Assembly (NCBI GenBank): GCA_965197825.1
Contig: CBDANW010000003.1
Coordinates: forward strand, 682,001-746,000
Source of the DNA: CBDANW01 sp965197825
GTDB lineage: Bacteria > Acidobacteriota > Vicinamibacteria > Marinacidobacterales > DATDRI01
DNA: 64,000 bases
Direction of reading: 5' to 3'
How positions within the stretch are numbered: the first letter of the stretch is position 1; each line of letters starts with the position of its first letter. Positions 20,406 through 28,518 of this stretch are shown in pieces. The position numbers and the translations under genes are program-made. The notes below the pieces were generated by a model. The model did not search any database. It was given only the letters and a program-made list of their open reading frames with translations, and was not told where the DNA came from.

Positions 20406-21269
20406 ATGCCTTCCATCAAAGGCCGGCGCGAAGATGCGTCCGACTTCCAATCGCTGACACCCCAAGACGCCATCGGTCTCATCGCCGGAAACGGCGTGTT
20501 TCCCTTGCTGGTGCTCGAGGAAGCCCGCCGCCGCGGTGTCAGGGTCGTGGTATTGGCCATCAAGGACGAGGCGGAGTCCCGAATCGACGACAGTGGCGCG
20601 ACCGTGCACTGGATTGGCTTGGGAGAAGTCAGCCGCTGCATCAAGATCTTCAAGCGCGAAGGTGTAAGCCAGGCCATCATGGCGGGACAGGTGAAACACA
20701 AGAAGGTCTTCTCGCTGCTCAAACCCGACCCGGCTCTGCTGCGAGTCTGGTCGCGCATGAAGACCCGCAACACCGACGCCATCCTGGGCGCCGTCGCGGA
20801 TGTCTTAGCAGAGGAAGGCATCGAGCTCATGGATTCGACAGCCCTTCTTCGTCCATGGATGGCGACCGCGGGCGTATTGGGGACTCGTTCGCCGAGCCCG
20901 GAGGAAGAGAAAGACATCGAGTTTGGCTACCGAGTGGCTCGTGAGCTGGCGCGTCTCGATATCGGCCAGACCGTGGTGGTGAAAGGTGGCACGGTGGTTG
21001 CCGCGGAGGCTATGGAGGGGACCGACGAGACGATTCGCCGGGCGGGGAAGCTCGTCTCCGGTGGCCTGACCGTGGTCAAGGTAGCGCGACCCGCGCAAGA
21101 CATGCGCTTCGACGTTCCGGTTGTGGGGCCTCGCACGATCGAGGTGATGGGCGAAGCGGGATGTTCGGTCCTCGCAATACAGGCGGATATGAGCCTCCTG
21201 CTGGAGCGCGAGGTGCTTCTCGACAACGCCAACCATCACGATATCGTTGTCTTCGGAGTGCAGTCTTGA
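20406..21269 (+). CDS. lpxI: UDP-2,3-diacylglucosamine diphosphatase LpxI
   Basis: 287 aa. N-terminal LIAGNGVFPLLVLEEARRRG, then QAIMAGQVKHKKVF, and a C-terminal domain with VVVKGGTVVAAEAMEGTDETI and RFDVPVVGPRTIEVM are hallmarks of the LpxI family, which replaces LpxH in many lineages. It hydrolyses UDP-diacylglucosamine to lipid X. The stop overlaps the TTG start of the oxidoreductase that follows (TTGA). Confidence 0.94.
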   Translation: MPSIKGRREDASDFQSLTPQDAIGLIAGNGVFPLLVLEEARRRGVRVVVLAIKDEAESRIDDSGATVHWIGLGEVSRCIKIFKREGVSQAIMAGQVKHKKVFSLLKPDPALLRVWSRMKTRNTDAILGAVADVLAEEGIELMDSTALLRPWMATAGVLGTRSPSPEEEKDIEFGYRVARELARLDIGQTVVVKGGTVVAAEAMEGTDETIRRAGKLVSGGLTVVKVARPAQDMRFDVPVVGPRTIEVMGEAGCSVLAIQADMSLLLEREVLLDNANHHDIVVFGVQS

Positions 21270-22261
21270 ACCCGCCCGACGCCGGCCGCCAAATTGCGCG
21301 GTCGCGAGACTGGAGTTCGTCAGGCGGCAGTTCCATTCCGGTCGCCGTCATCGGCGTCGGCGCTCTGGGGAGTCGTCATGCCCGGCTCTACGACAGCTTG
21401 CCGCAGGCCGAGCTCATCGGGGTGGCGGACATCGACCCGGAACGCGCCCGATCGGTTGCCGAGCAGTACGGCGTCGCAGCCACCGACGACTATCGGGAAT
21501 TGCTTCCTCGGGTGCGGGCCGCCAGTGTGACCGTTCCCACGGTCGCGCATTGCGAGGTCGCCCTCGCTCTCATGGAATCGGGGCTCGATATTCTGGTCGA
21601 GAAACCGATGGCGGCGAGCGTGGAAGAAGCGAGAGAAATGTTGGCTATGGCTCGTGAGAAGAAGGTCGTCCTCGGCGTGGGTCACACCGAACGCTATAAC
21701 CCCGCGGTCGAGGCGGTGATCGAATACTGTAAGGGCCCGCGTTTCATCGAGGTTCACCGACTGGCGTCGTTCAACCCGCGAAGCCTGGATATCGATGTCG
21801 TTCTGGATCTCATGATTCACGATCTGGACGTCGTGGCCTCACTGGTTCGGTCGGAGGTGAGCCAGGTCGAGGCGATTGGCGTGCCGGTTTTGACCGAACG
21901 GGTGGACATAGCCAACGCGCGTCTGCGATTTGCGTCGGGCTGCGTGGCCAACCTGACCGCTAGCCGGATCTCCCAGGAGAAGATGCGCAAGCTCCGCGTT
22001 TGGGAGAATGACAGCTACGTTTCTCTGGACTATCTGACCCAAGAGGCATGGTCGTACCGGCTCGTGCGCGGAGAGGGGCACCCCGGCGTCCAGCGTCAAA
22101 AGCTGGGCGCAGCCGACGAGGAGCCGCTCAAGCGCGAGTTGGAGGACTTCCTCGCGGCGGTGGCGGCGCGCCGGGAGCCCCGTGTGTCGGGAGAAGACGG
22201 CCTGAACGCGCTTCGCTTGGCCCATCGCGTCATTGGAGCCATGGAAAACGGCGCATCTTGA
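21266..22261 (+). CDS. Gfo/Idh/MocA family oxidoreductase in the lipid A cluster (GnnA candidate)
   Basis: 331 aa from TTG 21266, which overlaps the lpxI stop; the open frame extends further upstream but only inside lpxI. NAD-binding motif VIGVGALGSRHARLY, the EKP motif (ILVEKPMAASVEEA), and GHTERYNPAVEAV. The family oxidises sugar hydroxyls, often of UDP-sugars. Being translationally coupled to lpxI and close to lpxA, it may act on a lipid A precursor, as GnnA does with UDP-GlcNAc. No GnnB-type aminotransferase is nearby, so this is inference. Confidence 0.8.
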   Translation: MNPPDAGRQIARSRDWSSSGGSSIPVAVIGVGALGSRHARLYDSLPQAELIGVADIDPERARSVAEQYGVAATDDYRELLPRVRAASVTVPTVAHCEVALALMESGLDILVEKPMAASVEEAREMLAMAREKKVVLGVGHTERYNPAVEAVIEYCKGPRFIEVHRLASFNPRSLDIDVVLDLMIHDLDVVASLVRSEVSQVEAIGVPVLTERVDIANARLRFASGCVANLTASRISQEKMRKLRVWENDSYVSLDYLTQEAWSYRLVRGEGHPGVQRQKLGAADEEPLKRELEDFLAAVAARREPRVSGEDGLNALRLAHRVIGAMENGAS

Positions 22262-22286
22262 GCGTTTCCGGCTTCCCCGGCTCTTC

Positions 22287-22315
22287 TTGCTGGGGCGATC
22301 CTCCCTGGCTATAAT
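22287..22315 (+). promoter_or_regulatory. predicted sigma70-type promoter upstream of the TonB-like gene
   Basis: TTGCTG (22287-22292), 17-bp spacer, TATAAT (22310-22315). Start of transcription would be near 22322, about 70 bp before the TTG at 22390. Confidence 0.6.
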
Positions 22316-22389
22316 CCGGGAGACCCTGACATACAGCAACTTCGAGCGGCGGAGCGGCTGATACCGGCGGGTCACTCGAAAGGTCGCGA

Positions 22390-23577
22390 TTGCACCGCAC
22401 TGCCTACCAACACGGGAGACAGCTCGCTGGCATTCGGCGCGGGGCACCGATCGCACCCAAACGAAAGCGAGAGAAGAGTCCGCCCCATCGAGATGAGGTC
22501 CCCCAGGAGGGGCTTGGATTCGAAGCCTTCCTGTCTGCTGCCGATCGCGAGCACCTCGTCTTGCCTCGCCTTCTCCGGGAGGACAATGTCGATGTCACGG
22601 CGCACAAGGGTATAGTTCTCAGCCGCAGCGGGCGAGAAGGTTTTCTCGTCTCCACTATCCTCCACCTGATCGTTTTGATCATCGCTATCGTGAAACCGGA
22701 CCTGCTGGCGCCAGCCGAGCGAGAGGCGGAGGTACGGGAGGAACAGGACCGACTGGTGCTCATGGTGGAGCCGCCGGCAGAGCCCCTCATCCTCCCTCCT
22801 ATCCCAGCTGCCCCGCAGGCACAGCCACAGGTTCAACCGCAGCCCCAGGATTCGAATCGCATGGTGATCCCGAAAGCGACCCAGCCCCCACCCCCCGACA
22901 AGCAGCAGGACTTCCAAACCGACTTGCCTTTTTCCGAGGGAAACACCGATGAGTTTTACACGGAGGAGGACCGCGAGGAACCGGGCGAAGAGGGTGAGCT
23001 CGCGGAAACCGACGACGCGGAAGCGGACGCACAGGCCGAAGACGCGAGGCGAATCGCGGGTCTTCTGCCGAGGGACGATTTCACCTTCCATGGAGCTCGT
23101 CGCGAGCCCGCCGCACGACCCGAGCCATCATCGCCGGGAGGCAACGGTCCCCGCGGCCAGGACGGCGGGGGCGGACCTTTCGAAGACATTCGCCGTTTCA
23201 TGGAGAACAAGCAGTTTCACAATCCCGAAGGGGGGCTGGTCACCGGACGGGACAACACGCTCTATTACGATGATAAGGGTGCCAATTTCGTTCCCTGGAT
23301 TCGTCGCATGTTGGCGGAGGTGCGGCGCAATTGGTTGGTGCCCTACTCGGCATCGTTCCAGTATGGCCACGTTGCGGTCGCGGTCTCGGTGGATCTCAAC
23401 GGCGACATCGACGGTTTGGAGATCATGATTCCATCCGGTACACAGGGATTCGACAACGCCGCGCAAGGGGCGCTGCGCGCGGCGGACCTGCAGCCCCTGC
23501 CCTCGGACTACCCGGATGACCACTTCGAGTTCGTCCTGGTCTTCTGGTATAACGAGCGCCCCTACGATCTCTTCTAG
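22390..23577 (+). CDS. TonB-like energy transducer / TolA-like envelope protein
   Basis: 395 aa from TTG 22390. Basic cytoplasmic N-terminus of about 80 residues, one transmembrane helix (GFLVSTILHLIVLIIAIV), a Pro/Gln-rich periplasmic linker (PAAPQAQPQVQPQPQ), a very acidic stretch (EEDREEPGEEGELAETDDAEA), a Gly-rich patch, and a C-terminal TonB/TolA-like domain (WIRRMLAEVRRNWLVPYSAS, GHVAVAVSVDLNGDIDGLEI, AADLQPLPSDYPDDHFEF). The single helix plus C-terminal fold fits an ExbB/D- or TolQ/R-energised spanner. Start codon choice is tentative. Confidence 0.75.
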   Translation: MHRTAYQHGRQLAGIRRGAPIAPKRKREKSPPHRDEVPQEGLGFEAFLSAADREHLVLPRLLREDNVDVTAHKGIVLSRSGREGFLVSTILHLIVLIIAIVKPDLLAPAEREAEVREEQDRLVLMVEPPAEPLILPPIPAAPQAQPQVQPQPQDSNRMVIPKATQPPPPDKQQDFQTDLPFSEGNTDEFYTEEDREEPGEEGELAETDDAEADAQAEDARRIAGLLPRDDFTFHGARREPAARPEPSSPGGNGPRGQDGGGGPFEDIRRFMENKQFHNPEGGLVTGRDNTLYYDDKGANFVPWIRRMLAEVRRNWLVPYSASFQYGHVAVAVSVDLNGDIDGLEIMIPSGTQGFDNAAQGALRAADLQPLPSDYPDDHFEFVLVFWYNERPYDLF

Positions 23578-23584
23578 TAGGCCG

Positions 23585-25837
23585 ATGAGAAACACGACCG
23601 GCCTGCGAACGCTCTTCCTTCTCTTGTTCGCGTCCGCTTGCGGAGGACGAACGAGTCCAACGCCGGCATCGGCACCGCCGCCACCACCACCATCAAGGAC
23701 CGACGGGACATCGTCGCCCACACCGTTTGCGCCGAGCGCGGTGCCTCGCGATGACCTGGCGCCGCTTCCTCGCATCCGCGTAGGTCTTACCACGTCGGCG
23801 GAGGTGGTTCGACTGACTGCCTCTCAACCCTTCAACCTGGTAGCCGGCGATGGACAGATTCGAACCCACGATGTGTTGATCGAAAGGGAATTGGGATCTG
23901 GCGTCGAGGGAGTGGTTTTTCGAATTCAAGTCGCATCGTTTCTGAACCGGGAACGAGCTCGGCAGCGACTCGCGACGTTCCGAGAAGAAACAGGAACATC
24001 CGGGCGAGTGGCTAGGGAGCCAGTCAGCGGGCGCTTCGCGGTACGCGTGGGCAATTGGACGACCGGGAGTGGGGCGTCGGCGGCCCAGGAAGAGCTCGCA
24101 CGGCTAGGTTACGAGGGACTTCGGATCGTCTCTGAACCCTCGACATCGCGTCGACCGCGGCGACTGGTGCTGCGAGCGGCCGGCGCGCCCGCCCTGTTCA
24201 CGACCGCAATGTCCCTGGTAGCGTGGCCCGGCTCCCCGGGCGTCTGGCTCGAGGTGGATGAGGCGCCCTACCGTGGGATCATCGAAATCCGGGTGAACGC
24301 ATCCAATCGTTTCACCATCATCAACGAGTTGAACCTGGAGGACTACCTGAAGGGCGTCGTTCCCGCCGAGCTTTCACCCGCGGTCTATCCACAAGTGGAA
24401 GCCATCAAGGCTCAGGCAGTCGCGGCACGCACCTATGCGGAGAAGCACCGTGGGCAGTTCGAAGCAGAGGGATTCGATATCTGCGATACGCCCGCGTGTC
24501 AGGTCTATGGGGGTGCCGGTGTCGAGCAGCCGATGAGTAACGAAGCCGTGGACGCAACTCACGGGCAGCTACTCACCTACGATGGGGCTCTGGTCGACGC
24601 GCTCTACACATCCACATGTGGCGGGCGAACGGAAGATGTCGAAAACGTTTTCAGCGGACCCCCGCATCCTTATCTCGTCAGCCGGCCGTGCTACGTCGAG
24701 TCGCAACCCGTCGAGCTCGATTCCCGTGCAGCGCGGCCGTTGAGTCCGGAAGCGGCGGGCGCACTGATCCTCGGCGTGATTACGGAGGAGGAGCTGGCTG
24801 GTTCGTCTCTGACGGAGCAGGCTACTTCGAGCGATCTAGCCCGTTGGACTAGCCGCGCGTTCGCGAATCTGGGCCAGCGACAATGCGGTGGCATCGAAGA
24901 GGGAAGCGCGCCAGTCAGTACGCTGGACCTTACACAGGCACTCGCCACCGCTTTGTGCTGGGAGGGACGGCTTCCTTTCCTGCTGTCCGAACCGGACACG
25001 GATCGCTTGGTACCGGAGTCCGACGCGCCGGGGCTTTCCGAGGCGCAACGACGGGTGATGGCGCATTGGATCGAGGAAGGTGTCCTGCGGCCGGCAAGAC
25101 AGGGGCTCGATCCCCGCCGTGAACTCACGCGGGGGGAGGTTCTCGAAACTTTGTACCGACTGTTGGCTAGCCGTGGAGAGCCGCCTCTAACCTCGGCGCG
25201 TTTTCGGGGGATGGAAGAGGGACGCCTGCTGCTCGAGGTCGACGATTCCGAGGAGCCCTTCCCGCTCTCTACAAGACGTTATTTATTCCGACACGTGGGG
25301 GACTGGACATATTTCTCCCCTGCGCTAGCGATCTTGCCGGACGACCGACTCCAGTTCCATGAGGGTCCAGAAGGAATCGATCTTCTCGTGTTGCTCTCTC
25401 GTGGCGGTAGTTTCGATCGGTCCTCCCAGTTTTCCCGGTGGGTGGTGCGAACCACGAACGACGAGCTAACGGCCGCCATCAACCAGGAAGCATCGGTAGG
25501 CTCGGTCACGGAGCTGAGACCCATTCGGTACGGTAGATCGGGACGCCTCGCGGAGCTCGAGGTCGTGGGGTCGCGCGGATCGGTCGTGCTGACCGGCCTC
25601 GAAATCCGCCGGCGGTTGGGGATTCGGGAGAACCTTTTTTTCATCGACCGGCAGTTGGCGGCGGATGGTGATGTGACGGCTTGGGTCTTCACCGGGCGTG
25701 GTTGGGGGCATGGCGTGGGGCTGTGTCAGGTCGGGGCCTATGGAATGGCCGCGGCGGGGCACGGCTATCAGGAGATCCTGGCTCACTATTACTCTGGCGC
25801 GCAGGTCCACTCCCTGGCCGCCTCCGCCACACACTAG
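23585..25837 (+). CDS. SpoIID/LytB domain lipoprotein with SPOR domain
   Basis: 750 aa from ATG 23585. Lipoprotein signal (LRTLFLLLFASAC), a Pro-rich linker, a SPOR-like peptidoglycan-binding domain (about 105-180: VVFRIQVASFLNRERARQRL...GRFAVRVGNW), then the SpoIID domain (INELNLEDYLKGVVPAELSP, EAIKAQAVAARTYAEKH, YTSTCGGRTEDVENVF) and a distal GWGHGVGLCQVGAYGMA motif. The family cleaves or remodels glycan strands or activates amidases; the organism shows no sign of sporulation, so a role in cell-wall turnover or division is likelier. Confidence 0.88.
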   Translation: MRNTTGLRTLFLLLFASACGGRTSPTPASAPPPPPPSRTDGTSSPTPFAPSAVPRDDLAPLPRIRVGLTTSAEVVRLTASQPFNLVAGDGQIRTHDVLIERELGSGVEGVVFRIQVASFLNRERARQRLATFREETGTSGRVAREPVSGRFAVRVGNWTTGSGASAAQEELARLGYEGLRIVSEPSTSRRPRRLVLRAAGAPALFTTAMSLVAWPGSPGVWLEVDEAPYRGIIEIRVNASNRFTIINELNLEDYLKGVVPAELSPAVYPQVEAIKAQAVAARTYAEKHRGQFEAEGFDICDTPACQVYGGAGVEQPMSNEAVDATHGQLLTYDGALVDALYTSTCGGRTEDVENVFSGPPHPYLVSRPCYVESQPVELDSRAARPLSPEAAGALILGVITEEELAGSSLTEQATSSDLARWTSRAFANLGQRQCGGIEEGSAPVSTLDLTQALATALCWEGRLPFLLSEPDTDRLVPESDAPGLSEAQRRVMAHWIEEGVLRPARQGLDPRRELTRGEVLETLYRLLASRGEPPLTSARFRGMEEGRLLLEVDDSEEPFPLSTRRYLFRHVGDWTYFSPALAILPDDRLQFHEGPEGIDLLVLLSRGGSFDRSSQFSRWVVRTTNDELTAAINQEASVGSVTELRPIRYGRSGRLAELEVVGSRGSVVLTGLEIRRRLGIRENLFFIDRQLAADGDVTAWVFTGRGWGHGVGLCQVGAYGMAAAGHGYQEILAHYYSGAQVHSLAASATH

Positions 25838-25862
25838 GATCGCCCTTATCGTTCGGCTGAAG

Positions 25863-25891
25863 TTGACAAGCCCCCGCCCCTTCACTAGCAT
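25863..25891 (+). promoter_or_regulatory. predicted sigma70-type promoter of the DUF4388 gene
   Basis: TTGACA (25863-25868), 17-bp spacer, TAGCAT (25886-25891). The -10 box covers a possible TTG start at 25891, so the ATG at 25915 must be the real start if this promoter is used. Confidence 0.6.
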
Positions 25892-25914
25892 TGTCCAATA
25901 CCCAACTCCTAACC

Positions 25915-27045
25915 ATGTCAGCCTTTGAAGTAACTAGCGCGGAAGAGCTAACGAAGGGTGGAACCCTGCGTGGGCGCCTGGAGGACGTTAGCCTTCCAGA
26001 GATGCTGATCTTTCTCAAAGTGTCGGGAAAGACCGGCGTTCTCACGATCGTTCAAACCGGCGTTCGCAAGGCGCTCTACTTCCTGGATGGAAGAGTCGTG
26101 TTTGCCGCTTCGAGCCTGAGTCAAGATCGGTTGGGCGAGGTGCTGCTTCGGGGTGGCAAGATATCGGCCGACGAGTACCTCCGCCTCTCCCAGCGAATTC
26201 GAGGTGGACAGCGTTTGGGGAAGGCCTTGATCGAAAGCGGTGTGCTGGCGCCGGGCGATCTCTGGTGGGGGATCGAGCAGCAGGTAAGAGAGATCGTGTG
26301 GAGTCTCTTTACTTGGGACGAAGGCTCGTTCCAGTTCGAAGAAAGCGATCGGCCGCGGGGAGAAAGAATCACCATCAACCTGGAGGTCGAGGGCTTGGTG
26401 GTAGATGGGATCCGACGCATCAGCGGCACCGGACCCATCAGCAGTCATTTCGTTCCCGTGGATACGATTCTCGAACGGGCTGACAAGCCGTCCCCGGTAT
26501 CTCTCGAGGCCTACGAAGAGCACGTCCTGAGGCAGGTCAACGGCAAGAGAACCGTTGCCGAAATCTGCAATGAAAGTGAAATTGGAGAGGCGGAGACGCG
26601 TAAGGTTCTCTACACTTTCATGGCCGTTGGTGTGATCGCGGTCAAGGGGCGCAAACACGCGCCGCTGGATCCGGAAGCGATCGAGCGCGCCGACTATCGC
26701 GGCATGGTCGAGCTCTACAATGAAATGTACAAATCTCTCTTTCGACACATGTCGGGAGAGGTCGGGCCGATCGCCGAGATCATCTTGGAGAAGTATTTGG
26801 GCGAGCTCAAGGGACGACCGAACTCCTTGTTCGAGCGGGCCAGGCTGCGACGCGATGGTTCCCTCGATCCTCAGCAGATCGAAATCAACGTGACTCGGAT
26901 AAAGCCGTTCGAGCGCCGGAATCGGCTGGTAGAAGCCCTCAACGAGCTCCTCTATGCGGAGCTGCTCGCCGTGAAGAGAACGTTGGGCGCGTCGCACGAA
27001 GCTCAGCTCATACAAACCTTTCGAACGATGAGAGGAGGCAAGTGA
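25915..27045 (+). CDS. DUF4388 domain-containing protein
   Basis: 376 aa from ATG 25915, chosen because the predicted promoter's -10 box overlaps the upstream TTG. N-terminal DUF4388 (about residues 15-110: GRLEDVSLPEMLIFLKVSGKTGVLTI, ALYFLDGRVVFA, LGEVLLRGGKISADEYLRL), a second region with LFTWDEGSFQFEE, and a C-terminal helical part. DUF4388 proteins are often linked to surface motility and two-component signalling in myxobacteria and related groups; the role here is unknown. Its stop overlaps the GTG of a small membrane-protein gene. Confidence 0.85.
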   Translation: MSAFEVTSAEELTKGGTLRGRLEDVSLPEMLIFLKVSGKTGVLTIVQTGVRKALYFLDGRVVFAASSLSQDRLGEVLLRGGKISADEYLRLSQRIRGGQRLGKALIESGVLAPGDLWWGIEQQVREIVWSLFTWDEGSFQFEESDRPRGERITINLEVEGLVVDGIRRISGTGPISSHFVPVDTILERADKPSPVSLEAYEEHVLRQVNGKRTVAEICNESEIGEAETRKVLYTFMAVGVIAVKGRKHAPLDPEAIERADYRGMVELYNEMYKSLFRHMSGEVGPIAEIILEKYLGELKGRPNSLFERARLRRDGSLDPQQIEINVTRIKPFERRNRLVEALNELLYAELLAVKRTLGASHEAQLIQTFRTMRGGK

Positions 27046-27206
27046 GCGCGAAGTCACTGGCTGGCCTCGGCATCGCGATCCAGTCGGTTTTGGATCGCCT
27101 CGAGGCCTCGAGCCTCCCCCGTTTGCAAGCCAGCGAAATTCTTGGAGCGGTGACGGTTGGGTGCCTGATCTTCGTTCTCATCGTACTCCGTTGGCTGAGT
27201 GCGTAG
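27042..27206 (+). CDS. 54-aa single-helix membrane protein
   Basis: GTG at 27042 overlaps the DUF4388 stop (GTGA). The peptide starts MSAKSLAGLGIAIQSVLDRL, has a soluble N-terminal half and one C-terminal transmembrane helix (GAVTVGCLIFVLIVLRWLSA). No family recognised. Translational coupling to the DUF4388 gene suggests the two work together. miaA begins 11 bp later. Confidence 0.5.
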   Translation: MSAKSLAGLGIAIQSVLDRLEASSLPRLQASEILGAVTVGCLIFVLIVLRWLSA

Positions 27207-27216
27207 GGGCGCGACA

Positions 27217-28269
27217 ATGAGGGGCCCTCGCTCTCGGTTCCTGGGTATCGTTGGTCCCACTGGCGCGGGCAAGAGCGCACTCGCTCAGCGCTTAGCCGCA
27301 AGTTTTCCCGCCGAGATCGTGAGCTGTGACGCGCTTCAGGTTTACCGCGGTGCGGACATCGGGACTGGAAAACTGTCCGTTTCGGAACGGCGGGGCATAA
27401 CGCATCACCTGTTGGACGTGGCGGATCCGTCGCAAGAGTTTTCCGCGGCGAGCTACATTCGTCTGGCGGCGCCGATCATCAAGGACATCGACGGCAGAGG
27501 GAAGGTTCCCATTGTGGTAGGAGGAACCGGGCTCTACCTGCGCGCGTTGCTGCGCGGCTTGTTCGATGGGCCCGGCCGCGACCTCCGGCTCCGGAATCGA
27601 ATCGTGGACATCGCGAGGCGTCGCGGGCTAGAGTTCGTGCATCGCATGCTGCGTCGGGTCGATCCAGCTTCGGCGAGGCGGATTCACCCCAACGATCTGA
27701 TCCGTACCGTTCGCGCTCTGGAGGTTCGCCTGCTCGCGAAGCGGCCGATGAGCGACCTGATGGAGGAACGAACGAGCCTGCTGGCCGGCTACCATGCCGT
27801 TCTCGTTGGTCTGGCTCCTCCACGTGGGGAGCTCGCCGGGCGCATCGAGGATCGTGTTCGAGGGATGTTCGAGCATGGGTTGGCAGATGAAGTGCGGCGC
27901 ATCGTGAGTGACTTCGGGCACGACGCGCCGGTTACCAAGGCGATTGGATATCGGCAGGTGGCAGAATATCTCGCTGGCGAGATCGGTCTCGATGAAGCCC
28001 AGTACTTGACCGTGAAGGCCACGCTTCAGTACGCCAAGCGACAGATGACTTGGTTTCGACGAGAAGAGGGTGTGGTTTGGTTTGCGTGCAGCGGCGATGA
28101 TCCGGAAGGACAGGAGACAATCGAAGAGTACCTCCGCGCTCGGGAGGCATTGACTCCGCTTGGAGTCAGGGGACCTGCCGAGCATGTTGAATCAATTGAA
28201 TCTAGTGAGTCTATTGAGGCCGTTGGGCCTATTGGGGAAGAAGGGGTACATGCAAAAACAGCCTCCTAA
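27217..28269 (+). CDS. miaA: tRNA dimethylallyltransferase MiaA
   Basis: 350 aa from ATG 27217 (a GTG at 27199 is less likely because it overlaps the preceding small gene). P-loop IVGPTGAGKSALAQ, DALQVYRGADIGTGK, HHLLDVADPSQEFSA, VVGGTGLYLRALLRGLF. It transfers dimethylallyl to A37 of tRNAs. The C-terminal tail (ESIESSESIEAVGPIGEEG) is low-complexity, made from a repeated TTGA-type DNA motif, and the last 20 bp overlap hfq. The miaA-hfq order is conserved in many bacteria. Confidence 0.94.
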   Translation: MRGPRSRFLGIVGPTGAGKSALAQRLAASFPAEIVSCDALQVYRGADIGTGKLSVSERRGITHHLLDVADPSQEFSAASYIRLAAPIIKDIDGRGKVPIVVGGTGLYLRALLRGLFDGPGRDLRLRNRIVDIARRRGLEFVHRMLRRVDPASARRIHPNDLIRTVRALEVRLLAKRPMSDLMEERTSLLAGYHAVLVGLAPPRGELAGRIEDRVRGMFEHGLADEVRRIVSDFGHDAPVTKAIGYRQVAEYLAGEIGLDEAQYLTVKATLQYAKRQMTWFRREEGVVWFACSGDDPEGQETIEEYLRAREALTPLGVRGPAEHVESIESSESIEAVGPIGEEGVHAKTAS

Positions 28270-28513
28270 CATACAGGATAGCTTTTTGAACCACGCTCGA
28301 CGGGAACGGGTCAGTGTGACCGTCCATTTGATGAATGGCACGAAATTGAACGGGCGGATCAAGAGTTTCGATCGGTTTGCCATCATCATGGAAAATGACG
28401 GTGCTGACGAAATGATTTTCAAGCACGCGATCTCTACTATCAGCGGAACGAAGCCCTTCGGAAACTACCTCAATATGGACCCTGTGGTAGGAGGTGCGGA
28501 GAAAAAAGACTGA
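28250..28513 (+). CDS. hfq: RNA chaperone Hfq
   Basis: 87 aa from ATG 28250 (MQKQPPNIQDSFLNHARRER). Sm1 motif VTVHLMNGTKLNGRIKSFDRF and Sm2 FKHAISTI are clear. Binds sRNAs and mRNAs. The start lies inside the 3' end of miaA, so its ribosome-binding site (AAGGGG) is in miaA coding sequence and translation of the two may be linked. Confidence 0.95.
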   Translation: MQKQPPNIQDSFLNHARRERVSVTVHLMNGTKLNGRIKSFDRFAIIMENDGADEMIFKHAISTISGTKPFGNYLNMDPVVGGAEKKD

Positions 28514-28518
28514 AGCGC

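Noticed and set aside
25948..27057. 369-codon minus-strand frame opposite the DUF4388 gene
   Set aside because: Antisense shadow; the plus-strand gene has promoter, family domain and coupled neighbour.
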